Positions 11,621 to 20,240 of a stretch of 52,716 nt of DNA are shown here, in pieces; position 1 is the first letter of the stretch, and the number at the start of each line of letters is the position of its first letter. The notes under the pieces are model-generated. The model had not been told where the DNA came from and did not search any database. It saw nothing but the letters and a program-made list of their open reading frames with translations. The translations under genes were made by a program, and so were the position numbers. The stretch comes from DASRHK01 sp035650495 (lineage in GTDB: Bacteria > Pseudomonadota > Gammaproteobacteria > Nevskiales > Nevskiaceae), in contig DASRHK010000081.1 of assembly GCA_035650495.1 (NCBI GenBank), positions 1 through 52,716 on the forward strand, in the 5' to 3' direction.

Positions 11621-12945
11621 CAATAGAACATCAGCCCGATGCCGAGATCGAAGCGATCGCGATCTCGATCGACGTGGAAGCTCTGGTAATCGGCTTTGAG
11701 CACGACGTTCGGGTTGAGATAGAAGTTGGCACCGTAGGTATTGACCGTCTCGGTCGGCAAAGCTTCCGTGCCGAGCCCTTCGGGCTGGCCGGGATAGCTC
11801 GCAGCCGTGTTGAAGCGCTCATAGCGCGCGAACGGCCACAGCGAGCGCTCGCCGCTCTGCCACGCGCGATACGCCCCCTGCGCGCACCAGCCGTAGAACG
11901 AGTCGGGGATCGGGAACGGCTGGCCGATGTTGACCGCATTCGTCGAGCCCGCGCCGCCGATCACGCCGCGCGCGTACATGGCCGAGAGGTCGAACGGCCC
12001 ATGCGTCCAGCGCGTGTGCGTCTCCCACAAGGTGACGCGCGGATGATCCTCGATGCCGGGCTGCGATTGCCCCGCGCCACCGGTGAAGACGCTGGCGCCG
12101 ACGTTGAGTCCGGGGACGTTGTAATTCAGCGCGACGTACTGCGCGAGATCCGACGCCCGCGCCAGTTGCAGCTCCTGATGGATCGCGCCGAGCGGCGATT
12201 CGGTCGCCTCGTCCGACGTGAAGTCCCAGTTCGACAGATTGAATCCGGTCGTGACTCCGACGTCCCAGCGCAGGCCAGCGACGTCGCCGTAGAGTGCCGC
12301 GCCGCCTTCACGCCACGTACTCGGGATGATCGCGGTCTCGACGAAGTTGCGCTCGACGCCGAAGTAGCGCGTCGGCTCGTGCGACTCGTTGAGCAAGCCC
12401 ATCGGGATCAGGAACAGTCCGGCCTTCAGGCTCACCACCGACGCGAGGCGGTGGTCGATGTAGAACTGCTCGACCTCGAACTCGCCTTCGTCGTCGGCGG
12501 ACGCGATCGCATGCTCGACTTCGAATTCGGAGACGAAGCGGGTGCGATCGTTGAAGCGATAACCGATGCCGAACACCGCGCGGCGCAGATCCATCTGCGT
12601 CGCGGAAGCGTCGTGATCATAGTGGCTGTAATTGATCTCGCCGTAGCCGAACAAGGACGCGCGCGACAGGACGCCGCCTGAAGTGCTCGAGGCAGCGACG
12701 GCACCTGCGGCGGGTGCCGGCACCGGCGACGCCTGCGCATTCGCCGTCTCGCCTTCCATCTGGTTGGCGAGCGCCTCGTTCTGCGATTGCAGATGCTTCA
12801 CTTGCTCCTGCAGCGCTTTCACCTGCTTGGCCAGCTCGTCGACCTGCTTGGCAAGCGCGTCAGTCGCGGAATCGGCGAACGCGGGCGTCGATACCGCGGC
12901 GAATGTGGCGAAACAGAATCCGGCGATACGATTGCGATGGGTCAT
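11620..12945 (-). CDS. Outer-membrane porin with N-terminal coiled coil (OprP/OprO-like)
   Basis: A 441-residue exported protein: signal peptide ending near AFADSA (about 25), a coiled coil of Q, L and K heptads (about 30-62), a short Ala/Pro linker and a C-terminal beta-barrel ending GLMFY, the terminal-aromatic outer-membrane signature. The layout matches phosphate-selective-porin-type proteins, where the coiled coil forms a periplasmic trimer stalk. Start ATG overlaps the upstream gene's TGA (ATGA). In this Fur-box operon the barrel could admit an iron complex or house an electron-transfer partner; substrate cannot be read from sequence. Confidence 0.87.
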   Translation of the reverse strand: MTHRNRIAGFCFATFAAVSTPAFADSATDALAKQVDELAKQVKALQEQVKHLQSQNEALANQMEGETANAQASPVPAPAAGAVAASSTSGGVLSRASLFGYGEINYSHYDHDASATQMDLRRAVFGIGYRFNDRTRFVSEFEVEHAIASADDEGEFEVEQFYIDHRLASVVSLKAGLFLIPMGLLNESHEPTRYFGVERNFVETAIIPSTWREGGAALYGDVAGLRWDVGVTTGFNLSNWDFTSDEATESPLGAIHQELQLARASDLAQYVALNYNVPGLNVGASVFTGGAGQSQPGIEDHPRVTLWETHTRWTHGPFDLSAMYARGVIGGAGSTNAVNIGQPFPIPDSFYGWCAQGAYRAWQSGERSLWPFARYERFNTAASYPGQPEGLGTEALPTETVNTYGANFYLNPNVVLKADYQSFHVDRDRDRFDLGIGLMFY

Positions 12946-14105
12946 GGTCTCAAATCGGCGTCGGTGAGCGTGGTGAGGAAGGCGATGAGATCGTCGATCT
13001 CGTCGTCGGAGAGCCGCGGCGCGTCGCCGGGCTGGCGGTCGTACGGGACCTCGGAAGTGTTGACGTTGCCGTGCAGCGCCGGCGGCAGATCGTCGAATGG
13101 GTCCGCGGGATAGAACGCTTCCGGATTGGTATCGCGCCGCACATAGAACTGCAGTGCTTCCTTCAGCGTGGCGAAGCGACCGTTGTGGAAATACGGCGCA
13201 GTCACCGCGACGTTGCGTAGCGTCGGCACCTTGAAGGCTCCGCACAGATCGGCGCGATCGGCGAGATCCTCGCGCGAAGGTCCGCACAAGCCGAGGTCGA
13301 AGAATCCTGCATCGGCGTTCGCGGCGATTTCCGCATTGCGCGGCACGCCGAGATTGTCGTAGGTGAAATCGGTGAACAGCGGTGGCGCGCCGCCGGGCCC
13401 GATGCCGCTCGGATGACAAGCCGCGCAATTGCCTTTCTGCGGATTGTTGAACAGCGCGAGCCCGCGGATCTCCGCCTCGGTCAGCTTCGCGCGACCGCGC
13501 AGGAAATCGTCGTACTTGCTGCTGTACTGATGGAACTTCGGATCCTCGAGCTCGTAGCGCTCGATGGCGAAGGTCGCGCGATCGAGCGTCGCATCCGCAT
13601 CGTCGAAGATCTGCGCACCGAACGCGGCGGTGAAGTCGCTCGCGTAGGTCGCCTGACGCAAACGATCGGCGAACGCTTGCGCGGTGTCATTCGCCATCTC
13701 GTTCGCTGACAGGATCGGCCGCCGCGCCTGCAGCCCGAGCGTGTCGGCGCGGCCATCGCGATTGAAGCCGCCGACCGGCGTGCCCTCGTCGTGGAAGAAG
13801 AACGCCGGCGTCTGATCGAGATAGCGGATCGATGGCGCGTTGCGCGTGCCGGTTTGCGCCATGTCGACGCCGCCGATGGAAACTGCGCGCGGATCCGCAT
13901 GGGCATGCGCAGGGTCATGACAGGTCTGGCACGCCAACGTCCCCGATGCCGAGAGCGACGGGTCCTCGAAGATCTTCTTGCCGAGCGCAGCGATCGGCGC
14001 GAGCTCAGCCCCCGTCGCTTGCGCGTCGGGCAACGAGCGGCCCTCCCCGCAACCGCAGAGCGCGAGGCACAGCAGTGCCGGCCAGCGCATTCCCCAACGA
14101 GGCAT
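12942..14105 (-). CDS. Di-haem cytochrome c peroxidase / MauG-like lipoprotein
   Basis: A 387-residue protein with two c-type haem sites, CQTCH (C59-H63) and CAACH (C227-H231), and the family's YFHNGRFATLKEAL block near 300. The N-terminus has a lipobox-like LCGC, so it is probably tethered to a membrane on the periplasmic side. Family members reduce peroxide or oxidise a partner protein or metal site (MauG, MbnH). It is first in the operon with the porin and FMN-binding genes and starts 19 nt downstream of a Fur-like box. Peroxidase versus protein/metal oxidase cannot be decided by eye. Confidence 0.9.
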   Translation of the reverse strand: MPRWGMRWPALLCLALCGCGEGRSLPDAQATGAELAPIAALGKKIFEDPSLSASGTLACQTCHDPAHAHADPRAVSIGGVDMAQTGTRNAPSIRYLDQTPAFFFHDEGTPVGGFNRDGRADTLGLQARRPILSANEMANDTAQAFADRLRQATYASDFTAAFGAQIFDDADATLDRATFAIERYELEDPKFHQYSSKYDDFLRGRAKLTEAEIRGLALFNNPQKGNCAACHPSGIGPGGAPPLFTDFTYDNLGVPRNAEIAANADAGFFDLGLCGPSREDLADRADLCGAFKVPTLRNVAVTAPYFHNGRFATLKEALQFYVRRDTNPEAFYPADPFDDLPPALHGNVNTSEVPYDRQPGDAPRLSDDEIDDLIAFLTTLTDADLRP

Positions 14106-14124
14106 CCCGGATTCCCATCGTGTA

Positions 14125-14143
14125 ATTGCGAATCATTATCATT
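14125..14143 (-). promoter_or_regulatory. Fur-like box upstream of the MauG-like operon
   Basis: On the minus strand AATGATAATGATTCGCAAT matches 15 of 18 defined positions of the 7-1-7 Fur model; the plus-strand half AATCATTATC is identical to the right half of the classical 19-bp box. It ends 19 nt before the ATG at 14105, and the gene upstream (rppH) is 64 nt away, so this is the operon's promoter region. Iron-replete repression is expected. Confidence 0.8.
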
Positions 14144-14206
14144 AAGGATCCGTGAAGGTGTCAACCGAGGGAGATTCAGAGAGCGAGTGCGCCGGAAGCG
14201 CGGCCG

Positions 14207-14695
14207 TCAGGCCGCGCGGGCTTCGATCGCGACCGTGCTCGCGAGCTGATCGAGCGCGCGGCGGTAGACCTCGCGCTTGAACGGCACGACGTCCTGGATC
14301 GGCTGCCAGTAATCGACCCAGCGCCAGCCGTCGAACTCGGGACGCGCGCTGCGATCGAGCCGTACTTGGGCGTCCTCGGCGAGGAGCCGCAGCGAGAACC
14401 ACTTCTGCTTCTGTCCGATGCAGACGGGATTGCCGCCGCGCCGGACATAGCGTCGCGGCAATCGGTAACGCAGCCAATCGCGAGTGACGCCCAGGACCTG
14501 CACGTGCGGCGGCTCCAGGCCGAGCTCCTCGAAGAGCTCGCGATACAACGCCTGCTCGGGGCTCTCGCCGGGATTGATGCCGCCTTGCGGGAATTGCCAC
14601 GCGTCCTGGCGGATGCGCTTGGCCCAAAGCACCTGCCCTGCCCGTCCGGACAGGATGATGCCCACGTTGGGCCGGTAGCCTTCGGCGTCGATCAC
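14207..14695 (-). CDS. rppH: RNA pyrophosphohydrolase RppH
   Basis: Removes pyrophosphate from the 5' end of mRNAs, triggering RNase E decay. The 162-residue protein has the Nudix box from G38 to about L60 (GGINPGES...RELFEELGL) and the RppH-specific EGYRPNVGII start, PVCIGQKQKWF and EFDGWRWVDYW blocks. The start is a GTG at 14693-14695, which aligns with the MIDxxGYRPN start of E. coli RppH and has AGGA upstream. It is divergent from the HAD phosphatase across 108 nt. Confidence 0.95.
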   Translation of the reverse strand: MIDAEGYRPNVGIILSGRAGQVLWAKRIRQDAWQFPQGGINPGESPEQALYRELFEELGLEPPHVQVLGVTRDWLRYRLPRRYVRRGGNPVCIGQKQKWFSLRLLAEDAQVRLDRSARPEFDGWRWVDYWQPIQDVVPFKREVYRRALDQLASTVAIEARAA

Positions 14696-14803
14696 GCGCG
14701 AATCCTGGAATTGCGCTTGCGACGATTCTTTCACACGCCCATCGCCCGCGCCAACGCTGCTATCCTGCGCGCCCCGCAACGACCGACCCCGTCTTCCCGC
14801 GTC

Positions 14804-15478
14804 ATGCGCCTCGCCGTTTTCGACCTCGATCACACGCTGCTCGCCGGCGACAGCGATTACCTCTGGGGCCAGTTCCTCGTCGAGCAGGGACTGGTCGACG
14901 GCGAAGCCTACGCGCGCGAGAACGAGCGTTATTACAAGGCGTACCTCGACGGCACGCTCGACATCGCCGCCTTCGCCGCCTTCTCGCTGGCGCCGATCGT
15001 CAAGCACGGCGCCGACAGGCTCGCCGCTCTGCGTCCGCGATTCGTGCACGAGAAGATCGAGCCGATCGTGGCGCCCGGCACCGCGCATCTGCTCGAGCGT
15101 CATCGCGCGCAGGGCGATCAGCTGCTGATCACGACGGCGACGAGCCGCTTCATTACTGAGCCGATTGCGAAGCTGCTCGGCATCGACGTGCTGCTCGCGA
15201 CCAATCCCGAAGTCATCGACAGTCGCTACACCGGCCGCATCGCCGGCACCGCGAATTTCCGCGAAGGCAAGCTGATCAATCTCAAGGCGTGGCAAGGCGA
15301 TCGGCGCTACAGCGGCATGAGCGTGTACAGCGATTCGCACAATGACCTGCCGCTGCTCGAAGCCGCCGACCAACCGGTCGCCGTAGATCCGGACGACCGG
15401 CTGCGCGCGCATGCGCAAAGCCGAAGCTGGCCGATCATCAGCCTGCGCGATCTCAAAAGCGTCGTCTTGGCCGAATGA
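14804..15478 (+). CDS. HAD-IB family phosphatase (SerB-like)
   Basis: A 224-residue haloacid-dehalogenase-type phosphatase. Motif I is DLDHT (D7 nucleophile, D9), a TTATS block near 112 supplies motif II, and SDSHNDLPLLEAAD near 175 is motif IV with the metal-binding aspartates. The fold matches the HAD-IB group of SerB-like and lipid-phosphate phosphatases; the substrate is not evident. The stop overlaps the purU start (ATGA), so the two are co-translated. Confidence 0.88.
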   Translation: MRLAVFDLDHTLLAGDSDYLWGQFLVEQGLVDGEAYARENERYYKAYLDGTLDIAAFAAFSLAPIVKHGADRLAALRPRFVHEKIEPIVAPGTAHLLERHRAQGDQLLITTATSRFITEPIAKLLGIDVLLATNPEVIDSRYTGRIAGTANFREGKLINLKAWQGDRRYSGMSVYSDSHNDLPLLEAADQPVAVDPDDRLRAHAQSRSWPIISLRDLKSVVLAE

Positions 15479-16329
15479 AGAGCAGCGCGATCCTGCTGAT
15501 CGACTGCCCCGACCGCAAAGGCCTGGTCGCCGCGATCGCCGACTTCCTCTACGCGCACAACGCGAACATCCTGCACACCGATCAGCATCAGGACGCGGAG
15601 AACGGGCTCTTCTTCATGCGCGTCGAGTGGGATCTCGCCGAGTTCGATCTCGACGTCTCCGGCTTCCGCACGCAGTTCGCGCCGATCGCCGAGAGATTCC
15701 AGATGCGCTGGCGGCTCGAGCTCACCGCGAATCGCCCGCGCGTCGCCATCTTCGTGTCGCGCTACGACCACTGTCTCGCCGACCTGCTCTATCGCCATCA
15801 CAGCGGCGAGCTCGCCTGCGACATCCCGCTCATCATCAGCAATCATCTCGACGGTCGCCGCCTCGCCGAATTCCACGGCATCGGCTATCACGTGCTGCCG
15901 GTGGACTCGGAGAACAAGGCCGAAGTGGAGCGGCAGCAGCTGCAGCTGCTCGAGCAGAACCGCATCGATCTGATCGTGCTCGCGCGCTACATGCAGATCC
16001 TGTCGCCGGCGTTCGTCGCGCGCTATCCGCGCTCGATCATCAACGTCCACCACTCGTTCCTGCCGGCGTTCGCCGGCGGACGTCCGTATCACCGCGCGCA
16101 CGAGCGCGGCGTGAAGCTGATCGGCGCGACCAGCCACTACGTGACCGACGAGCTCGACGAAGGGCCGATCATCGAGCAGGACGTGATCCGCGTCTCGCAT
16201 CGCGATCAGCTCGACGACCTGGTGCAGAAAGGCCGCGATCTCGAGAAGACGGTGCTCTCGCGCGCGGTGCGCTGGCACATCGAGCACCGCATCCTGATCT
16301 ATTCGAAGAAGACAGTGATCTTCGACTAG
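15475..16329 (+). CDS. purU: Formyltetrahydrofolate deformylase
   Basis: Hydrolyses 10-formyl-THF to THF and formate, balancing one-carbon pools and feeding formate to PurT. The 284-residue protein has an N-terminal ACT domain (about 5-80) and a C-terminal formyltransferase-like domain with the catalytic histidine in VHHSFLPAF (about 192) and the aspartate in ELDEGPIIEQD. Length is typical. It is joined to the HAD phosphatase gene by a 4-bp overlap and converges on the next gene with a shared CTAG stop. Confidence 0.95.
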   Translation: MKSSAILLIDCPDRKGLVAAIADFLYAHNANILHTDQHQDAENGLFFMRVEWDLAEFDLDVSGFRTQFAPIAERFQMRWRLELTANRPRVAIFVSRYDHCLADLLYRHHSGELACDIPLIISNHLDGRRLAEFHGIGYHVLPVDSENKAEVERQQLQLLEQNRIDLIVLARYMQILSPAFVARYPRSIINVHHSFLPAFAGGRPYHRAHERGVKLIGATSHYVTDELDEGPIIEQDVIRVSHRDQLDDLVQKGRDLEKTVLSRAVRWHIEHRILIYSKKTVIFD

Positions 16330-17102
16330 AAGGAAATCGCGTCGCGCAGCGTCTGATGCAGGCGCCCGTTGGTCGCCAGCACCGAGCGCGTCTCCAATCC
16401 AACCGGCTTGCCCGACAGGTCGGTGAACGTGCCGCCCGCCTCGCGCACGATCACCGCGAGCGCGGCGATGTCGAGGATGTTCACGTCGGATTCGATCGCC
16501 GCGTCGATCTTGCCGGTCGCGAGATAGTGGTAGTGCAGGAAATCGCCGTAACCGCGGATGCGATGCAGCTTCGGCACGATCGCGCCGAGCTTCGCCCACG
16601 AAGCCGACGTCGCGAGCGTCGCGAGATTGCCGGTCGACAGCGTCGCCTTCTCGATCGCGCTCACCTCGCTCACGCGCACCTGCTCGTCGCCGAGCCACGC
16701 GCCTTTGCCTTTCTCGGCCCACATCACTTCACCGGCACCGCCGTTCCAGCACGGCGCTGACGACACGCCCAGCACGAGCTCGCCACGCCGCATCAGCGCG
16801 ATCTGGACCGAGAAGATCGGATAGCCGCGCACGAACGCTTTGGTGCCGTCGATCGGATCGACCAGCCAGAGATTCTCGGCGTCGGCGTGATCGCGTCCGG
16901 TCTCTTCGCCGAAGAATCCGTAGTCCGGGAATTTCTCCGACAGGATTTTCTTGATCGCGCGCTCGGCGGCGACGTCGACTTCGGTGACCGGACTCGCGTC
17001 GGCCTTGAAGTCGACCTTGAAGTTGCCGCGGTACGCCTTGCGGATGATCTGCGCAGCGGCGTCCGCCGCGGCGAGCGCCGCGCTGAGCTCTTGGCTTTGC
17101 AT
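16326..17102 (-). CDS. Inositol-monophosphatase family phosphatase, HisN-like
   Basis: A 258-residue Mg-dependent phosphatase with GEETGRD (E66, E67) and the metal motif DPIDGTKAF (D82-F90), plus VREAGGTFTDLSGKP near the C-terminus. The absence of long insertions and the GTFTDLSG block are more like the histidinol-phosphatase (HisN) branch than SuhB, but the substrate is uncertain. The start is the ATG at 17102 (MQSQELSAAL); the frame upstream runs into the cobalamin riboswitch. The stop shares CTAG with purU. Confidence 0.88.
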   Translation of the reverse strand: MQSQELSAALAAADAAAQIIRKAYRGNFKVDFKADASPVTEVDVAAERAIKKILSEKFPDYGFFGEETGRDHADAENLWLVDPIDGTKAFVRGYPIFSVQIALMRRGELVLGVSSAPCWNGGAGEVMWAEKGKGAWLGDEQVRVSEVSAIEKATLSTGNLATLATSASWAKLGAIVPKLHRIRGYGDFLHYHYLATGKIDAAIESDVNILDIAALAVIVREAGGTFTDLSGKPVGLETRSVLATNGRLHQTLRDAISF

Positions 17103-17117
17103 GGCGGCATAATAGCG

Positions 17118-17290
17118 GCGCAGGTGCCCGGACGCTTTGACGAGCGCTCGGGTGAAACGGGAAGCCGGTGAACATTCCGGCGCTGCCCCCGCAACGGTAA
17201 GCAAGAAGAGCTGAGTCCCACGCCACTGGAGCAATCCGGGAAGGCATTTCAGCGAACAGCTTGCGAGCCCGGAGACCGGCCTGCACCACG
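17118..17290 (+). ncRNA. Cobalamin (B12) riboswitch
   Basis: All hallmark blocks of the adenosylcobalamin riboswitch are in order: GGTG-rich start near 17122, GGTGAAACGGGAAGCCGGTGA around 17151, the core CTGCCCCCGCAACGGTAA at about 17183-17200, and the closing GAGCCCGGAGACCGGCCTGC at 17265-17284. It precedes the BtuB-type receptor by about 60 nt and should shut off that gene when B12 is plentiful. An alternative pairing with the leader or ribosome-binding site (AGGAGA near 17338) is expected but I did not fold it. Confidence 0.96.
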
Positions 17291-17349
17291 CCGCGCAAGC
17301 GGTTTCGCCACTCGATTCGCCCCGCGGGGATGCGGGCAGGAGAGCTTGA

Positions 17350-19284
17350 ATGATCCGTTACGTCTTGGTGTGCGCTTTGTGCGCATCGGCCTTTGCTGCG
17401 GCCGACGAACCTTCGCAGCAATTCGAGTCCGTGATCGTCACGGCGACGCGCTCGGAGCAGCCGCAGAACCGGCTGCCCGCGGCGATGACGGTGATCACCC
17501 GCACCGACATCGAGCGCAGCGGCGCGCACACGCTCGCCGAAGCGTTGCGCGGCGTCGCCGGCGTGCAGATCTCCGGCGATTTCTACGGCGACGGCTCTTC
17601 CGCTGTGATCGACATGCGCGGCTTTGGCGTCGGCGCGAATGCCACGACGCTCGTGCTCGTCGACGGGCGTCGGCTCAACAATCCCGACATCGCGCCGCCG
17701 GACCTCGCATCGATCTCGCTCGAGAGCGTCGAGCGGATCGAGATCATCCAGGGCAGCGCTGGCACGCTGTACGGCGATCAGGCTGTCGGTGGCGTGGTGA
17801 ACATCGTCACGCGCCAGGCCGCGAAGCTTGCCGGCGACGTGCGGCTCGAAGGCGGGAGTTATTCCGGCCAGCGCGCGAGCGGATCGATCGGGCAACGCGT
17901 CGGGGGATTCTTCTATCGCATCTCCGGCGAAGCGAGCGGCAGCGACAACTACCGTCGCCACAACCATCACGAGAACGAGAACGCGCTCGGGCGCGCCGGC
18001 TACGACTACGTCAGCGGCGCCGCGTATCTGGAAGCGGGTTACATCAACGATCGCGTGCAGACGCCGGGCGGCCTGACCGCGGAGAAGGTCGAAGAGGATC
18101 GCCGGGACTGTTCGCATTGCGACGACTACGCCGACGTGCAGACGACGCTGCAGAGGCTGAACTGGCGACAGACGCTGAACTCGGGCTGGGAATTCGAGAC
18201 CGACTTCACGCACCGTCGCAGCGACGGAAATGTGCAGCTGACGTTCGGCGAAACGGCTTCTACGCTCGTGCAGAACCGCAATCTCTGGTCGCTCAATCCG
18301 CGCGCCACTGGGAAATTCCGCATGGCCGCCGGCGAGGCGCTCGTCACCGTCGGCGCCGACGGGCAGCTCGCCGAGTACGAACTGATCTCCGCGATCGGGC
18401 CGCAAACCGACACGCAGCGCACGCGCGACTTTTACGCGCAGGCCGTGCTGCCGATCGTCTCCTCGCTCGAAGGTACGATCGGCTGTCGCCTCGCGCGCGT
18501 CGACAACGAGCTCTTCGACGGCTTCACTTTCCCGACGCCGACGTCCGTCAGCGATTCACAGCACGCGCTGGAAGCCGGCGTCGCCTGGCGCGCGATCGAG
18601 CATCTGCGCCTGTTCGCGCGTTATGACGGCAACTACCGATTCGCGAAAGCCGACGAGTTCTACAGTCTCGGACCGCCGCCGTCGGGCGCGCCGTTGCTGC
18701 AGACGCAGACCGGCGGCACCTACGAGATCGGCGCGGACTGGAAGACAGAGCCGATCGAGCTGCACGCGTCGCTCTACAAACTGGAATTGAAGAACGAGAT
18801 CTCGTTCGATCCGAACACGTTCTCCAACTTCAACCTGCCGCGAACGCGTCGCGACGGCGTCGTGCTGCAGGCCGATTGGCGCGCACTCGATCTGCTGACC
18901 TTGTCCGCGGGCGGTCAGTACGTGCGCGCCGTGCTCACCGGCGGCTCCAATAGCGGCCGCGACGTTCCACTCGTCGCGCGCGAGACGGGGCGCGTCGCCG
19001 CGACCGTGACTCTCGCGAAGAACGTGAGTACGTATGTCGAGCTGATCGCCACCGGCCATCGACCTTACGACAGCGATTTCGCGAATTCCGCCGGGGAGCT
19101 GCCGGGCGTTGCCGTGGTCAATGTCGCCGCGAACGGCAGCTACGGTCCATGGCGCGCCAGCGCTCGCGTCAACAACCTCGCCGATCGCAAGTACTCCGAG
19201 TACGGCGTGCTCACGTTCGCCGGGCCCGCGTTCTATCCGTCGCCCGGCGTGAATTTCTGGCTTAGTCTTGGCTACGCGTTCTAA
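17350..19284 (+). CDS. btuB: TonB-dependent vitamin B12 receptor
   Basis: Outer-membrane gated channel, 644 residues: signal peptide (about 1-18), TonB box ESVIVTA (about 26-32), plug domain with RLPAAMTVITRTDIERSGA and the IEIIQGSAGTLYGDQAVGGVVNIVT block, and a beta-barrel ending in the C-terminal WLSLGYAF aromatic signature. The substrate call rests on the riboswitch just upstream and the adenosyltransferase gene just downstream, because TonB receptors for iron chelates look alike. Start ATG has AGGAGA about 8 nt upstream. Confidence 0.93.
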   Translation: MIRYVLVCALCASAFAAADEPSQQFESVIVTATRSEQPQNRLPAAMTVITRTDIERSGAHTLAEALRGVAGVQISGDFYGDGSSAVIDMRGFGVGANATTLVLVDGRRLNNPDIAPPDLASISLESVERIEIIQGSAGTLYGDQAVGGVVNIVTRQAAKLAGDVRLEGGSYSGQRASGSIGQRVGGFFYRISGEASGSDNYRRHNHHENENALGRAGYDYVSGAAYLEAGYINDRVQTPGGLTAEKVEEDRRDCSHCDDYADVQTTLQRLNWRQTLNSGWEFETDFTHRRSDGNVQLTFGETASTLVQNRNLWSLNPRATGKFRMAAGEALVTVGADGQLAEYELISAIGPQTDTQRTRDFYAQAVLPIVSSLEGTIGCRLARVDNELFDGFTFPTPTSVSDSQHALEAGVAWRAIEHLRLFARYDGNYRFAKADEFYSLGPPPSGAPLLQTQTGGTYEIGADWKTEPIELHASLYKLELKNEISFDPNTFSNFNLPRTRRDGVVLQADWRALDLLTLSAGGQYVRAVLTGGSNSGRDVPLVARETGRVAATVTLAKNVSTYVELIATGHRPYDSDFANSAGELPGVAVVNVAANGSYGPWRASARVNNLADRKYSEYGVLTFAGPAFYPSPGVNFWLSLGYAF

Positions 19285-19297
19285 CCGGGCAGCCATC

Positions 19298-19840
19298 ATG
19301 GGTCACCGCCTCTCGAAGATCGTCACGCGCACGGGCGACAAGGGCACCACCGGCCTCGCCACCGGCGATCGGGTCGCCAAGACGCACGCACGGATCCGCG
19401 CGCTCGGCGACGTCGACGAGCTCAACAGCCAGCTGGGCGTCGTGCTCACGCAGGATCTGCCCGAGCCGGTGCGTAAGGCGCTCACGCGCATCCAGCATCA
19501 GCTGTTCGATCTCGGCGGCGAGCTGTCGATGCCGGGTGCGGTGGTCGTCGGCGAAAAGCAGCTGATGGAGCTCGAGCGCGACGTGCTTCAGCTCAATCTC
19601 GATCTGCCGCCGCTCAAGGAGTTCGTGCTGCCGGGCGGCAATGCGCCCGCGGCCGCGTGTCACCTCGCGCGCGCGATCGCGCGCCGCGCCGAGCGATCGC
19701 TGTGGATGCTGAACGAGGCCGAGCCGATCAATCCGATCAGCCTGCGCTTCGCGAACCGGCTTTCCGATCTTCTGTTCGTGTCCGCGCGCGTGCTGGCACG
19801 CGCTGACGGCGGCAAGGAAGTGAGCTGGCGGAGGACGTGA
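19298..19840 (+). CDS. Cob(I)alamin adenosyltransferase, PduO type
   Basis: Transfers adenosyl from ATP to reduced cobalamin, making coenzyme B12. The 180-residue protein opens with the ATP-binding KIVTRTGDKGTTGL and carries the C-terminal active-site block NRLSDLLFVSARVLARADG with RRAERS before it, the PduO/MMAB pattern. It lies 13 nt after btuB, so uptake and activation of B12 share the riboswitch-controlled transcript. The start at 19298 is preferred to one 30 nt upstream because it matches the family N-terminus. Confidence 0.95.
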   Translation: MGHRLSKIVTRTGDKGTTGLATGDRVAKTHARIRALGDVDELNSQLGVVLTQDLPEPVRKALTRIQHQLFDLGGELSMPGAVVVGEKQLMELERDVLQLNLDLPPLKEFVLPGGNAPAAACHLARAIARRAERSLWMLNEAEPINPISLRFANRLSDLLFVSARVLARADGGKEVSWRRT

Positions 19841-19844
19841 GACG

Positions 19845-20240
19845 CTAGTCTTCGACCCGGCCGCGCAGCGATTTCACGTGCGCGCGCCGGGCCTTGCTCT
19901 CCAGTCTGCGCTCTTTCGACCCGCGCGTCGGACGCGTCGGCCTTCGCGTCTTGCGCACGACACTCGCCGCGCGCACGAGGTCGTGCAGCCGACGCAGCGC
20001 CTCCGCGCGATTCATGTCCTGGCTGCGATGCTGCTGCGCCTTGATCACGACCACGCCGTCCTCGGTGATGCGCCGATCGTGGCTCGCGAGCAGGCGCTCC
20101 TTGATCTCCTGCGGGAGTGACGAGGCGCGCACGTCGAAGCGAAGGTGGATCGCGCTGGAGGTCTTGTTGACCTTCTGGCCGCCGGCGCCCTGCGAGCGCA
20201 CCGCGGTGATCTCGATCTCGGACTCCGGGATCTCGAACAA
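19845..20240 (-). CDS. arfB: Peptidyl-tRNA hydrolase ArfB (ribosome rescue)
   Basis: Releases peptides from ribosomes stalled without a stop codon. The 131-residue protein has the catalytic GGQ (20-22) in RSQGAGGQKVNKTSSAIHL and a long basic C-terminal tail (RKTRRPTRPTRGSKERR...) that inserts into the mRNA channel. The only workable start is TTG at 20240, the codon right after the in-frame TAG that ends the DUF4404 gene. IPESEIEITAV aligns with IPDGELEITAI in E. coli ArfB, so little of the N-terminus is missing. Confidence 0.93.
   Translation of the reverse strand: MFEIPESEIEITAVRSQGAGGQKVNKTSSAIHLRFDVRASSLPQEIKERLLASHDRRITEDGVVVIKAQQHRSQDMNRAEALRRLHDLVRAASVVRKTRRPTRPTRGSKERRLESKARRAHVKSLRGRVED

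Noticed and set aside
17350..19284. The TonB receptor as a siderophore receptor, given the Fur boxes nearby
   Set aside because: The cobalamin riboswitch is directly upstream and an adenosyltransferase gene directly downstream; no Fur-like box was seen before it.
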